Assembly: GCA_937927895.1 (NCBI GenBank)
Contig: CALGKA010000018.1
Coordinates: forward strand, 62,001 to 126,000
From: an uncultured Granulosicoccaceae bacterium
GTDB taxonomy: Bacteria; Pseudomonadota; Gammaproteobacteria; Granulosicoccales; Granulosicoccaceae
DNA: 64,000 bases
Reading direction: 5' to 3'
Position 1 is the stretch's first letter, and every line of letters begins with the position of its first letter. Made by a program: the position numbers and the translations under genes. Below the pieces are notes generated by a model, which was not told the origin of the DNA, searched no databases, and saw nothing but the letters and a program-made list of their open reading frames with translations. Shown piece after piece: positions 47,819 to 57,730 of the stretch.

Positions 47819-49009
47819 TACTCCTAGTTTCCCCTGCAACTCGTCGATGGTCGCACTCATTATTCCTTTCTCGGCGGACAAGTTGGCAATTTCACGTCTT
47901 AGGCTAGCGATATCGGGCGGGTTAACCGTGCTTGTCAATTGTGTATTTAACGCCGCTGTTTGTCTTTGTTGGTCAGCTAAGCGTGTACGAAGCTGATCGC
48001 GTTCATAGCTCAGCTTGTCAACAGCGGCCTGCAGCTCTTGTATGTGTTCTGATGAGCCTGCGCCCGTAGCACTTAGCTTACTGGTTTTTTGCTCTGTCAG
48101 AATACGCCTGTTTTCATCTTCTAGCTGGTCAAGTTCTGCACGCATTTTTACGACCATTGGCCGTAGGCGTTGTACTTCAAGCTCCAGCTCATTGGCCTCA
48201 GTGCCTTCTTTGCTGCGCGCTTCAGATACCGCCTGTTTCACGCGCTGATCAAAGCCCGCTTGTTCTTGCTCAAGTCTTACAGACCATTGGCGATAGTCTT
48301 CACGCTCACGTTCTAAGCTATCTAGTTTGAGTTTAAGTGTATGAAGCTCTGCTTGAGCATCTTCACGTTCACGCGCCTCTATTGAGATGCGTTTTCTTAA
48401 GTCTGCATTTTCGCGATCTGCAACGCGAAGCTCAGTGACTTCATGTTGCAGTGCCGCATATTCTTCAGTGTTCTCAGCTGATTGCAGGTTTTGAATCAGA
48501 TTCTGATTATCTGACAATTGCATTGAGAGCTGATGAGCAATTCGTTCTTTTTCGTCAGAGGAAGATTTAAGCGCTTTAGTGAGATTTTGCAGCTTATGGT
48601 TTTTTGCACGCTCTTCGTTGAGTTGCTGAGCAATGCTATCCATTTCGGAGCGAGATTGATTAACCTGGCCGCTCAATTGGCGATGCTGCGACTTATTGCG
48701 CTCAACCTCTTCACGGTTTTGATCAATCTTTGCGTTGAGTGCTGCAATTTTTGTTTTTAAGTTATTGGTTTCATCGTCTAATGATTGGTTTGACTTTTTG
48801 AATCGAGCAATAACGCGTGAGTGTTCTTCTTCGGTATCCATAAGAGTTCGACGCCATTCGCGTTCGAGCTTTTTAGATCCGTTTTGCTGGCCTAATTTGC
48901 CGATGGCCCAGCCAATAAGCAACCCAATTAGCGCTGCCAATGCGAGGAAGACCAGCATCTTGCTAATGAGATACATCACAGACGGACTCATTGATGAAAA
49001 GAATGACAT
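47816..49009 (-). CDS. Membrane-anchored coiled-coil protein of unknown function
   Basis: N-terminal TM (MLVFLALAALIGLLIGWAIGKLG) then long heptad-rich Glu/Arg/Gln/Leu sequence. Confidence 0.85.
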   Translation of the reverse strand: MSFFSSMSPSVMYLISKMLVFLALAALIGLLIGWAIGKLGQQNGSKKLEREWRRTLMDTEEEHSRVIARFKKSNQSLDDETNNLKTKIAALNAKIDQNREEVERNKSQHRQLSGQVNQSRSEMDSIAQQLNEERAKNHKLQNLTKALKSSSDEKERIAHQLSMQLSDNQNLIQNLQSAENTEEYAALQHEVTELRVADRENADLRKRISIEAREREDAQAELHTLKLKLDSLEREREDYRQWSVRLEQEQAGFDQRVKQAVSEARSKEGTEANELELEVQRLRPMVVKMRAELDQLEDENRRILTEQKTSKLSATGAGSSEHIQELQAAVDKLSYERDQLRTRLADQQRQTAALNTQLTSTVNPPDIASLRREIANLSAEKGIMSATIDELQGKLGV

Positions 49010-49024
49010 GTGACCGGGACTCCG

Positions 49025-50632
49025 TTAGAGATTAAATTCAATTCGTCGATTTGCGGCACGACCAGCACTTGTTTCGTTATCGCTTATCGGTGTGGTTTCG
49101 CCGTAACCAATCGGACTAAGACGACTGGCTGGAACATTTTTTTCAACCAGATAATCGCGAACAGCTGTTGCACGCTCTTTACTTAGTTTTAAATTAGTGA
49201 CTGCGTCACCTGAACTGTCGGTGTGGCCTGCGATCTCAACGACTAAATCATCATAGCCAAGAATGGCTGCAGCGACATCATCTAATACCTCACGAGCACT
49301 TGGGGCAAGTGTCGTGCTGTTTTTATTAAAAATTATATTGCTGGTACGCAGAGCATTTAGTTCCTGCATCAGTGATTGTGCAAGGAGATCCTCTTCACCA
49401 GACGCTATAGGGTTGCTGATAGAGAAATTGTCGAGTATGTCTAGCTTGCTACCGGCTATCTCGGTGGCAGTGATTGAAAGATTGCGACCGGCATCTCTGT
49501 CGCTTACGCTTCCCGTTAGAAGCATTTGGCCGGTACTTACATTAACGCCGAAGTTGTTAACATCGCGCAGCTCTGAAGTGACCGATAACGCTTCATCGAT
49601 CCAGTTGGCGGTGGCGACAGAATCATCAACGGTTAGCTTATCGGTATATTCCTGACCAAAGAGATCATTAAGACCATTGCGAACCGAGTCTGCTTGATCG
49701 TTATTGGCGACAAATCCATTCAGGGTAATGTTGCCGCTCGTAGAGAATATTTCGATGGAGGCAGGTCTTTTATTAACTTTGCTAACAACCGTAGCAGAAG
49801 TATTGTCGGCGGGTTGATCTGCTACTGCTGCTTCCTCTTTAATTGAGAGATTATCAATGATATTCAGATCGTCACCAAGCAGGCGAGTGGCAGCCGATAT
49901 TTTTGCACGACGTATTTCTTCAGCATTGACAGTGCCTGCAACTACTAAATCTTTGCCTGTTACTTTGAGTATCGGGTTTCGAATACCATCTAGCTGATCG
50001 ATCATTGACAACATGCCATCGATCCACGCTGGTGCTTCGCTACCTTGAAAGCTAGACATTCCGTCTTTTACGTTGCCTGCACCAAATTTACCTACTAGCG
50101 CTTTGTTTATGCGACTAATGGTTTCATCGTCAGAGACAATGCCTTGAACGTTAATGATGCCAGCGTTTGACGCGATAGTAAGTGTCGAAGGTGCGACGGT
50201 GCCGGGTGTAATGTTATTCAGTACTAGTTCTGCGGCTGGTACAGCTTTAGTCTCTTTGTCGCTTTCCTCAGCCATAGCGATTTCAGCAACCGGGTTGTTG
50301 CCATTAACAGATTCGCCATTGACGGTGAGATTGTTGACCACGCGGCTAACGCCATATACTGATGCTGCGGCTTGCATTGCATTGTTACTGACGGCTTCCG
50401 AGCCGACATCACCAGACAGAAAGACATCTTGGCCTACGACCGTGACACCGGTGACACCGGTGCTGTGCAGCGCTGTGGTTACGCCGGTTGTAAGATCTTG
50501 CTCGATCGTTGGCTTTAGCTGTTGATAGCAGAACATTGCGGCTGCAGCTGTAAGCAAAGTGCCAAGCAGCAGTAGTGACAATGTAGTGCCAACGCCTCCC
50601 GCGCGCGGCGATCTGGAATTCTTAGTATGCAT
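49025..50632 (-). CDS. OmpA-family protein with repeated BON/ArfA-like domains
   Basis: N-terminal TM; repeated modules GNITLNGFVANNDQADSVRNGLNDLFG…MLLTGSVSDRDAGR; C-terminal OmpA motif VVEIAGHTDSSGDAVTNLKLSKERATAVRDYLVEKNVPASRLSPIGYGETTPISDNETSAGRAANRRIEF. Confidence 0.92.
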   Translation of the reverse strand: MHTKNSRSPRAGGVGTTLSLLLLGTLLTAAAAMFCYQQLKPTIEQDLTTGVTTALHSTGVTGVTVVGQDVFLSGDVGSEAVSNNAMQAAASVYGVSRVVNNLTVNGESVNGNNPVAEIAMAEESDKETKAVPAAELVLNNITPGTVAPSTLTIASNAGIINVQGIVSDDETISRINKALVGKFGAGNVKDGMSSFQGSEAPAWIDGMLSMIDQLDGIRNPILKVTGKDLVVAGTVNAEEIRRAKISAATRLLGDDLNIIDNLSIKEEAAVADQPADNTSATVVSKVNKRPASIEIFSTSGNITLNGFVANNDQADSVRNGLNDLFGQEYTDKLTVDDSVATANWIDEALSVTSELRDVNNFGVNVSTGQMLLTGSVSDRDAGRNLSITATEIAGSKLDILDNFSISNPIASGEEDLLAQSLMQELNALRTSNIIFNKNSTTLAPSAREVLDDVAAAILGYDDLVVEIAGHTDSSGDAVTNLKLSKERATAVRDYLVEKNVPASRLSPIGYGETTPISDNETSAGRAANRRIEFNL

Positions 50633-50982
50633 GTATTTCTCTTTTTCTTTTTCTTATAACGGTAGCTAACCAAGCGCCGCTCGCGGTTGCGGCACTGCCG
50701 GACGGGTCGTCTAGCAGCTGATGCGAATTTCCAATTGAGGTTTTTGTTATTGTGTTACTCAATTGTAGTCTAAACACATCAAACCTCCATGAGACTAGCA
50801 AAACTGTGGAAAATTGATCCTGACCACAATGAAAGTATTGTTGTTTTTACTATTTTGCTTACTGCGGTACTACGCAATAACCAGTATGGTGAATTACGTA
50901 AACCAACGAAAGAACTTATCCTTTGTCTGAAGCAGCCTACAGTCGGCATAGTGCCAAACTATTGACTTCAAAACCTTTCTCG

Positions 50983-52446
50983 ATGTCCATGTTAGCAGGC
51001 TTGATTGGTCTGTTCATGCTTTGCCCGCAAACCTCGCGCGCTGATGCCGAGCAAGTGCTGATGCAGTGCAGCCAAACGTCGACCGATGAAAATGAAATAG
51101 TAGAGTGTCTCGCTGTATCGCTCGCACAGGTGGAGCTTGCACTGGTCAATATAGAAGCAAGCTGGCAGCGTTTGCTAGCGCTTGATGTTGAGAATGCTGG
51201 CATTGGATCTGTTTTTAGCGACTCAGACAGCTCGGGTGCGAATGATTCGAATAACAGTATCAAAGAGAGTAGATCTGACGAATCCGGCTCTACTGTAATA
51301 GATATTGTTAATGACACGGCTATACAGTCAGGTTTATCGTCGCAGGCAGGAATCACATTTAATGTCGATAGCGACGGTGATACCGCAGATCAGCGTACTG
51401 GATCGACCAGGCTCGGCAAGGTTGAGATCCAAGATCGGTTTAGTTTTCTGCCAGCACTTTTTCGAAGTTATCGTGATCAGCACTGTAAGGTGGAGGCGGG
51501 CCTATTCGCCACCGACAGGGTAGAGGTCTATCGTCAAGCCTGCCTGATTGATCAAACCCAAATGCGGGCTCAACAGCTCAATACCTGGCTTGCTAAGCGT
51601 CGAGCGCTAGCCAACGGTGGGCGTAGTTATAGAGGTTATTACGTTAAAACCAATAATGGTGCTCTGTTTCAATCTTGTGATCGTAAAGTGGATTGGTGGG
51701 TGACTGGACGTGACGCCGTGATGGCCTCTTTGGACCGACGCTACACAGATATCAGTAACCGAGGAGCAAGCAGTTCAGACGTAGCGTTGCTTTACGCCGA
51801 ACTAAGAGGCACTGTAAAAAATGCCCCACAAGTGGGGGCGGGTGCTGACTATAGCGCCATGTTAGAAGTTGAAAACATAAATCTGTTACGACCCGTACTA
51901 AAAACAGACTGTGTTAATTCGAAAGTTATCGCTGGTGCGCAGCTGGTTGCCCCGGAACAAGCGCTTGAATCCTATGAATCAACTGCTGCAACAGTAGATG
52001 ACTATGCCTCAGCCGGATTCCAGTATGGCTATTTCAATTTTTGGGTGTCTGCATGTTCGGTCACAGAGTCTACTGTGTGTAGCACTGAAACCGATGCGCA
52101 ATTTGCCAGTGATGGTGATTGGCAGCTCCGTCTAGATCGCTCGCTTGAAAGTGATTGGAGAATCCAGTTAATTTCAACCACAGATAATCAAGTGATCGAA
52201 AGAAAACTTAAAATGCAGATTGATGGCAGTGCAGTTTTTTTAGGTAATAGCATGCAGGAACCGTTAATTCTTCCCATGCGACAAGGTGTTGATATTACCA
52301 CCGGAGAACTTGCGCGCGAGCTGATAGTTAAATTGCGTGCAGGTACAGAGGTTAGGTTTGAATGGCTTGATGAATCAGAGGTTATGTCTGAGTTAAAGTT
52401 TTCATTGCTAGGTGTTACGCGTGCGCTAGAGTTTTTTGATCAATAG
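50983..52446 (+). CDS. Secreted protein with DUF1311/LprI-like region
   Basis: Signal peptide MSMLAGLIGLFMLCPQTSRA; Cys-containing LprI-like segments VLMQCSQTSTDENEIVECLAVSLAQVE and FRSYRDQHCKVEAGLF…VYRQACLIDQTQMRAQQL. A TTG start at 50923 is the alternative. Confidence 0.65.
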   Translation: MSMLAGLIGLFMLCPQTSRADAEQVLMQCSQTSTDENEIVECLAVSLAQVELALVNIEASWQRLLALDVENAGIGSVFSDSDSSGANDSNNSIKESRSDESGSTVIDIVNDTAIQSGLSSQAGITFNVDSDGDTADQRTGSTRLGKVEIQDRFSFLPALFRSYRDQHCKVEAGLFATDRVEVYRQACLIDQTQMRAQQLNTWLAKRRALANGGRSYRGYYVKTNNGALFQSCDRKVDWWVTGRDAVMASLDRRYTDISNRGASSSDVALLYAELRGTVKNAPQVGAGADYSAMLEVENINLLRPVLKTDCVNSKVIAGAQLVAPEQALESYESTAATVDDYASAGFQYGYFNFWVSACSVTESTVCSTETDAQFASDGDWQLRLDRSLESDWRIQLISTTDNQVIERKLKMQIDGSAVFLGNSMQEPLILPMRQGVDITTGELARELIVKLRAGTEVRFEWLDESEVMSELKFSLLGVTRALEFFDQ

Positions 52447-52460
52447 TTTTTTATATGCAG

Positions 52461-53414
52461 TTACCACGGATGTAGTGACAACAGTTGCGCTACCACGCTT
52501 GCTGCCACTATTGCGGTTTGTTTGCCGCTAATCTGCGACAGGCCAATTGGCATGGTCAGACGATTGGCCTGTTCAGTTGATGCGCCTTGTTGTTTCAGTT
52601 GGCTTTTGAAAAGTCGAGCTTTTTTTGCAGAGCCAATACACCCCAAAAACGTAATCGCCGGGTGGTGTAGTGCTGCCTGGCAGTAGCGATAATCAAGGTT
52701 GTGATCACCTGTCATGATAACGACATGAGTTGGCCTGGCCAAATTGCCAAGGCAATTTTCTTCAATTGAATCTACATGAGTAAAAATTATAGGAAGGCCC
52801 GATAGTTGTCTTTTGATTTCATGCGCTACCGGGTGATGGCCTACCAGAAGTAATGAGACAGTCGTGTTCAGCGTAGCGCGAAGGAACATTGTGCAATCTT
52901 TACGTTGAATCAACTGGCAGCTTGATAGATTCTCATTGAATGATAAACCAAGCGCTTCGAGTTCGCGCTTACTGGTTTGGGCTGTGATGAGTTGATTGTG
53001 GACTTCACTTTTTGTCGGATCGAATATTCGTAGCCATTGTGTGTTTATCCGTTGTTCCAGATTGTTGCGTAGCTCGCTTAACCATGTAGGAATGTCAGCG
53101 GCTGTAAACGTTTCATAAATAATAATGCACTGACCGTTATCTGTTCCTGCCACGGTACCGAGCGCTTGTTCTTCTAGTTGGAATGTAAGCCCTGAATTCA
53201 ATAGCGACTTGCAGTTTGCCAGCATGTGATCGCGACGGCTTTGTGAGTTCACGAAGCTTGCAGATTGCCGCTCAGAATAGAATACACAAGCGCCGTGTCG
53301 TTCAGGTGAGCTGCCACTGAAAGAGACGACCGTCGCGACAACAAATGGTGAGCCTTGGGTGTGAAACTCATGCAGTTTTGAAAGCCAATCTGACAAAGGA
53401 ATACCCAGGTTCAT
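52461..53414 (-). CDS. XdhC/CoxI family protein
   Basis: GSPFVVATVVSFSGSSPERHGACVFY…LLLVGHHPVAHEIKRQL…VVIMTGDHNLDYRYCQAALHHPAITFLGCIGSAKKARLFKSQLKQQGA…MPIGLSQISGKQTAIVAASVVAQLL. Confidence 0.9.
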   Translation of the reverse strand: MNLGIPLSDWLSKLHEFHTQGSPFVVATVVSFSGSSPERHGACVFYSERQSASFVNSQSRRDHMLANCKSLLNSGLTFQLEEQALGTVAGTDNGQCIIIYETFTAADIPTWLSELRNNLEQRINTQWLRIFDPTKSEVHNQLITAQTSKRELEALGLSFNENLSSCQLIQRKDCTMFLRATLNTTVSLLLVGHHPVAHEIKRQLSGLPIIFTHVDSIEENCLGNLARPTHVVIMTGDHNLDYRYCQAALHHPAITFLGCIGSAKKARLFKSQLKQQGASTEQANRLTMPIGLSQISGKQTAIVAASVVAQLLSLHPW

Positions 53415-53825
53415 ATAATTGAGTCATCAATTAAGAAGACTGTATAACTGATAATGTTGATTTTAGAAGATACAGCAAACCGCATAACAATAATTTGACG
53501 TGAAACGACAATGAGCGCCGATATTTTGATCACTCTGCGAGAGATATTGACGCAATCCGGATGCTAAACGGAGGAAAGGACTAGCGGTGTTTAATCGGGG
53601 TCTGGAAAGGCTTGAACTTCACGAGTGAATAATTTCGCCAATGCGCCTGCCAAATTCTGACACCCGTCTATACTCAAAAAGATTATACAAGCATAACAGC
53701 CAGTTATTGGCGCCGCGATTGGCATATATTTGCTTTGACGCGCTAAAAATGGCACGAAGCTTGGCAGTCAATTGGCTAGCTTTTTAAACGCCAACGATAC
53801 TTTTCTTGGGACGTGTAGACACAGA

Positions 53826-55010
53826 ATGAATATAAAATTAATAGCCCCTCTGCTGGTTGCTGGTGCATCAGTGATAAGCGGCAACGCTTTTTCTCAAATC
53901 TCTGGTTCTTGGGACAGTTCTTTTAGTAAGCGAGTTTATTTGGGTGTTGGCGCTGGAAGCTCAACGTTAAAGCCCGATACCAGTGGCGTACCGAACGTTG
54001 ATCTTATCGAAGACGGCGACACGGCGGCTACCATTACACTTGGATTTGATTTCAGTAAGCGAATGACTGCTGAATTGCAATACGCAGATCTAGGTACTGC
54101 AGGCCTTACTGATGATGGCATCGAGTACTCAGAAGTATCACTGAGTGGCCTGTATTACTTGTGGAATGGCTTAGGGTCAAGCGAGTATCTTGATTACGAT
54201 GGTTTAGACCAGCGCACGGGTTTATCGCTTTATGGTCGTTTGGGTATTGGCAAAATGGAAAATGCTGCCGTAGACGATGTTGTTTTTGAACGTAAAAACG
54301 ATGCACAGTTAATGGCCGGTTTAGGCCTTGAGTATGCGTTGAATTCTGGATTAGGCTTTCGCGCCGAATACATTAATTTCGACACCGATGCTAAATATGC
54401 AGGCTTAAGTGTTTTATATCGATTGGGCGGTCGCAAGGTTCGAGCGCCTGCTCCAGAGCCTGAAGAAGATTTGCCAGTGTTACCGGCGCCTGAGCCACTA
54501 GAAACGCTTCCGCCACCGCCACCCCCTCCGCCTGAGTTATTACCAGAAGGGCAAAGTTCGCTTCCAACAGCATCACTAGAAGATAGCGACGGCGATGGTG
54601 TCGAAAATTCACTTGATTCATGTTCACAGACACTGCCTGGCACACCAGTAAGTGCAGATGGTTGTGCGATGTTTAATGGCGCCCTTGAAGGTGTGAATTT
54701 CTTAACTGGCTCTGACACGTTGACAGATGCTTCACGAAGTATTCTCGATGATGTAGTGAATACTCTAATGGCGTTCCCGGAAATACGAGTATCTGTTGAG
54801 TCACACACTGATAGTCAAGGCCTCGAGGCGAACAACTTCGAGCTCTCGCGTAAACGTGCATTGTCAGTGGTGCGTTACCTTACAGCGCAGGGAATTCCTT
54901 TGGAACGTCTTGAAGCACGTGCTTATGGCGAGAGTCGCCCGATAGCAGATAACGATACTCGTGAAGGCCGGTTGATGAATCGCCGAGTAGAGTTTCGCAC
55001 TATCCAATAG
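53826..55010 (+). CDS. OmpA/OprF-like outer-membrane protein with TSP3 repeat and C-terminal OmpA domain
   Basis: Signal peptide MNIKLIAPLLVAGASVISGNAFSQ; beta-barrel; Pro/Glu linker; DSDGDGVENSLDSC TSP3; VSVESHTDSQGLEANNFELSRKRALSVVRYLTAQGIPLERLEARAYGESRPIADNDTREGRLMNRRVEF. Start reassigned from 53772. Confidence 0.92.
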   Translation: MNIKLIAPLLVAGASVISGNAFSQISGSWDSSFSKRVYLGVGAGSSTLKPDTSGVPNVDLIEDGDTAATITLGFDFSKRMTAELQYADLGTAGLTDDGIEYSEVSLSGLYYLWNGLGSSEYLDYDGLDQRTGLSLYGRLGIGKMENAAVDDVVFERKNDAQLMAGLGLEYALNSGLGFRAEYINFDTDAKYAGLSVLYRLGGRKVRAPAPEPEEDLPVLPAPEPLETLPPPPPPPPELLPEGQSSLPTASLEDSDGDGVENSLDSCSQTLPGTPVSADGCAMFNGALEGVNFLTGSDTLTDASRSILDDVVNTLMAFPEIRVSVESHTDSQGLEANNFELSRKRALSVVRYLTAQGIPLERLEARAYGESRPIADNDTREGRLMNRRVEFRTIQ

Positions 55011-55052
55011 AGACTACGTACAAGTAATTGACTAGCGGATTCAGAAAACTAG

Positions 55053-55072
55053 CCCTCACAAAATAGTGAGGG
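55053..55072 (+). terminator. Hairpin between the OmpA/TSP3 and TSP3-repeat genes
   Basis: ccctcac-aaaata-gtgaggg; no U-tract, so termination is uncertain. Confidence 0.45.
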
Positions 55073-55167
55073 TGCATTCAAAACTACCAAACCGAAAAAA
55101 ATATTTTCACGGCAACATTACTGATAGCCGCAGCGTAATTAAAGATATAGAAGTAACAAGGAACACC

Positions 55168-56961
55168 ATGAATTCACATCAGTATAAAAAGACACAGATT
55201 TCAAGCCTTATGTCTGAAGTGCTAGCCGTTGGACAACTCCGCATTGGTGCCAAGTTGATTGGTGGCGCAATTTTCCTGTCAGCTGCGAGTGCAACATTTG
55301 CTATGGACACCGACACCGACGGTGATCAGGTACCTGACAACGTTGAGATTGCAGAGCTTACTAATCCTAATGATGCTGCCAATTTTCTTGATAGCGACGG
55401 TGATGGTGTCGCTGATTATGTTGATAATGATTCAGATGGTGATCACGTTTTGGATGCAAACGAGTTTGGTGGTAACCCGTACCTTGATAAAGACCAAGAT
55501 GGTGTGCCGGTTTATCTTGATGATAACGATGCCGATGCGGCAGTGGGTAATGACGATGGCAAGGTCAATCACTTGTTTGATCCGGATGGAAACAGTATTG
55601 CTGCATTTCAAGACAACACACATGATCATCGCACCGATACAGATGGTGATAGTGTTCCCGATGCTATGGAAATCGTAGAGGGCAGTGATCCGTCAAATGT
55701 TGCATCGTTTGTAGACACAGATGGCGATAGCATTCCAGATGTTATAGATGCCGATGGTGACAACGATGCTGTATGGAACCAGCTAGAGAGCGGTGCGCTG
55801 CCGTATTACGACCGTGATTGCGATGGTGTACCAGCCTACCTTGATGATGATGATTTTATTTGGTCAATAGGTAATTCAGATGGTCGTGTGCAAGGGTTAT
55901 TCGATCCTAACGGAGATGGTGTCGCCTCTTTTCAAGATTCTAGCGATGCTACTGTTGATACTGATGCAGACGGTGTTCCTGATGCGGTGGAACACGCTGA
56001 TCTTACTGATCCAGCGGATCCTGCGAGTTTTATTGATACAGATAATGATTTGATTCCAGACTACCTGGATGACGACGATGACAACGATACTATTCTTGAT
56101 GTTATTGAAGGTAATGGAGATATTGATGGTGATAACATCCCAAACAGTCAAGACACAGATAGTGACGGTGATGGTGTATCTGATCAAATAGAAGGTATTA
56201 ACGACGCTGATGGTGATTCAGTACCAAACTTTCTAGATGCAGATACACAGGATCAATCAAGCGGTACCATAGACCAAGATGCTGATGGTTTGCCTGATGA
56301 ACTAGAAGGTAATGGTGATACAGATTTAGATGGTGTGCCTGATCTACTGGACACTGATAGTGATAACGATCAAATTCCGGATTCCATAGAAAATAATAGT
56401 GATCTGGATGGTGACGGTATTCCTAACTATATCGACGATGATAGCGACGGCGATACCATCCTCGATGTCGATGAAGGTCAGACTGATGGCGATGACGATC
56501 AGCGTGGCAATTTCATTGACTTAGACAGTGACGCTGACGGCATTCCAGATAGCATTGAATTAACAACTGATTCTGATGCTGATGGTATTCCCAATTTTCT
56601 TGATGGTGATAGCGACAACGATGGTATCTCTGACCTGATTGAAACCGGTGTTGATACAGATGGTGATGGCATAGCTAACTTTTTGGATGACGATAGCGAC
56701 GGTGATGGTCTACTTGATTCTGTAGAGTTACTCGTTGATGCAGACGCCGATAATACTCCTGCTTTCCTGGATATTGACGATACTGATCCAACTGTTAGTG
56801 CTCCGAGTGGATCTGTTGGAGTTGGTTTGGGTGGTGGCTGTACTATAGGTGGTTCAGGTGCAAGAGATCCGCTTTTGAGCATGACTATACTTGCAAGTGT
56901 TGTGGGTCTAATGCGTCGTCGAAGCCGCGTGCAATCTAAAAATAAACAATATAGCGCTTAA
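55168..56961 (+). CDS. Secreted thrombospondin type-3 repeat protein with C-terminal Cys-containing CTERM sorting signal
   Basis: Signal peptide; many DxDxDGxPD / DxDSDGDG repeats; C-terminus GVGLGGGCTIGGSGARDPLLSMTILASVVGLMRRRSRVQ (GGGC + TM + Arg cluster). ATG at 55168 preceded by aagga, preferred to the 55066 start. Confidence 0.88.
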   Translation: MNSHQYKKTQISSLMSEVLAVGQLRIGAKLIGGAIFLSAASATFAMDTDTDGDQVPDNVEIAELTNPNDAANFLDSDGDGVADYVDNDSDGDHVLDANEFGGNPYLDKDQDGVPVYLDDNDADAAVGNDDGKVNHLFDPDGNSIAAFQDNTHDHRTDTDGDSVPDAMEIVEGSDPSNVASFVDTDGDSIPDVIDADGDNDAVWNQLESGALPYYDRDCDGVPAYLDDDDFIWSIGNSDGRVQGLFDPNGDGVASFQDSSDATVDTDADGVPDAVEHADLTDPADPASFIDTDNDLIPDYLDDDDDNDTILDVIEGNGDIDGDNIPNSQDTDSDGDGVSDQIEGINDADGDSVPNFLDADTQDQSSGTIDQDADGLPDELEGNGDTDLDGVPDLLDTDSDNDQIPDSIENNSDLDGDGIPNYIDDDSDGDTILDVDEGQTDGDDDQRGNFIDLDSDADGIPDSIELTTDSDADGIPNFLDGDSDNDGISDLIETGVDTDGDGIANFLDDDSDGDGLLDSVELLVDADADNTPAFLDIDDTDPTVSAPSGSVGVGLGGGCTIGGSGARDPLLSMTILASVVGLMRRRSRVQSKNKQYSA

Positions 56962-57722
56962 GCGCATTCTAAATATTGCCAGTCGCTGTGTGCTAAGACA
57001 TGGCGAAATTGATCATCTAGCTTACTTGCTTCGATGTCGCATTGCTTGAGTGTCACTGGGTGTATAAAGTTTAAGCGCTGAGCATGCAGCAATAATCTAG
57101 TGCATTCAAAGTGGCTTTTAAAAAACTTATTGTGAATTGATTTCCCGTAACTGGTATCACCTATCAACGGGTGGCTAATGTGTTTCATGTGCTGGCGTAT
57201 CTGATGTCGGCGACCGCTCAGAGGCTGCACTTCCAGTAAGCTATAGCGCGCACTTGCATAGCGATCTACAGCGATGCCTAATTCCAGATGTGCGAGTGCT
57301 CGATAAGATGTACTAGCGTCTTTTCTTGGTTTTTGCGGTGCGTCTTTATCACGTACTGGATTATCTACAGTGCCTTGTAGGTCCGCATGGCCACGCACGA
57401 CCGCTAGGTAATGCTTGGTAATCTGATGGTTCCTAAACAACTCAGACATTAAGCCCGCACTTTGTTTGTCGAGTGCAAACAGCAAAACCCCTGATGTAGG
57501 TTTATCGAGTCGATGCACCGGATATACTGGTTGCTGGATTTGCGCTTGTAGAAGATCAACAGCATTGCTTGTTTCGTGAAAGTCTATATAGCTTCGATGA
57601 ACCAGTAGACCAGCGGATTTATTTATCGCAATAAAATTTTGATCGTGATAGATAATGTCTAGCTTCGGGTGCGCTGTGGGTGCAAGCCCGGTAGTGTGCT
57701 GGAGCTGATTATCCACAAGCAA
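56958..57722 (-). CDS. truC: RluA-family pseudouridine synthase (TruC-like)
   Basis: LDIIYHDQNFIAINKSAGLLVHRS…PVYPVHRLDKPTSGVLLFALDK…LEVQPLSGRRHQIRQHMKHISHPLIGDTSYG. Confidence 0.9.
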   Translation of the reverse strand: MLVDNQLQHTTGLAPTAHPKLDIIYHDQNFIAINKSAGLLVHRSYIDFHETSNAVDLLQAQIQQPVYPVHRLDKPTSGVLLFALDKQSAGLMSELFRNHQITKHYLAVVRGHADLQGTVDNPVRDKDAPQKPRKDASTSYRALAHLELGIAVDRYASARYSLLEVQPLSGRRHQIRQHMKHISHPLIGDTSYGKSIHNKFFKSHFECTRLLLHAQRLNFIHPVTLKQCDIEASKLDDQFRHVLAHSDWQYLECA

Positions 57723-57730
57723 GACGAATA

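Noticed and set aside
54230-54808. 192-aa minus-strand ORF with a poly-Gly/Ser run
   Set aside because: Antisense image of the Pro/Glu linker (PPPPPPPPEL) in the OmpA/TSP3 protein.
55300-56790. Apparent long repetitive DNA (gatggtgat-like)
   Set aside because: It is in-frame coding sequence for TSP3 Asp-rich repeats, not satellite DNA or CRISPR.
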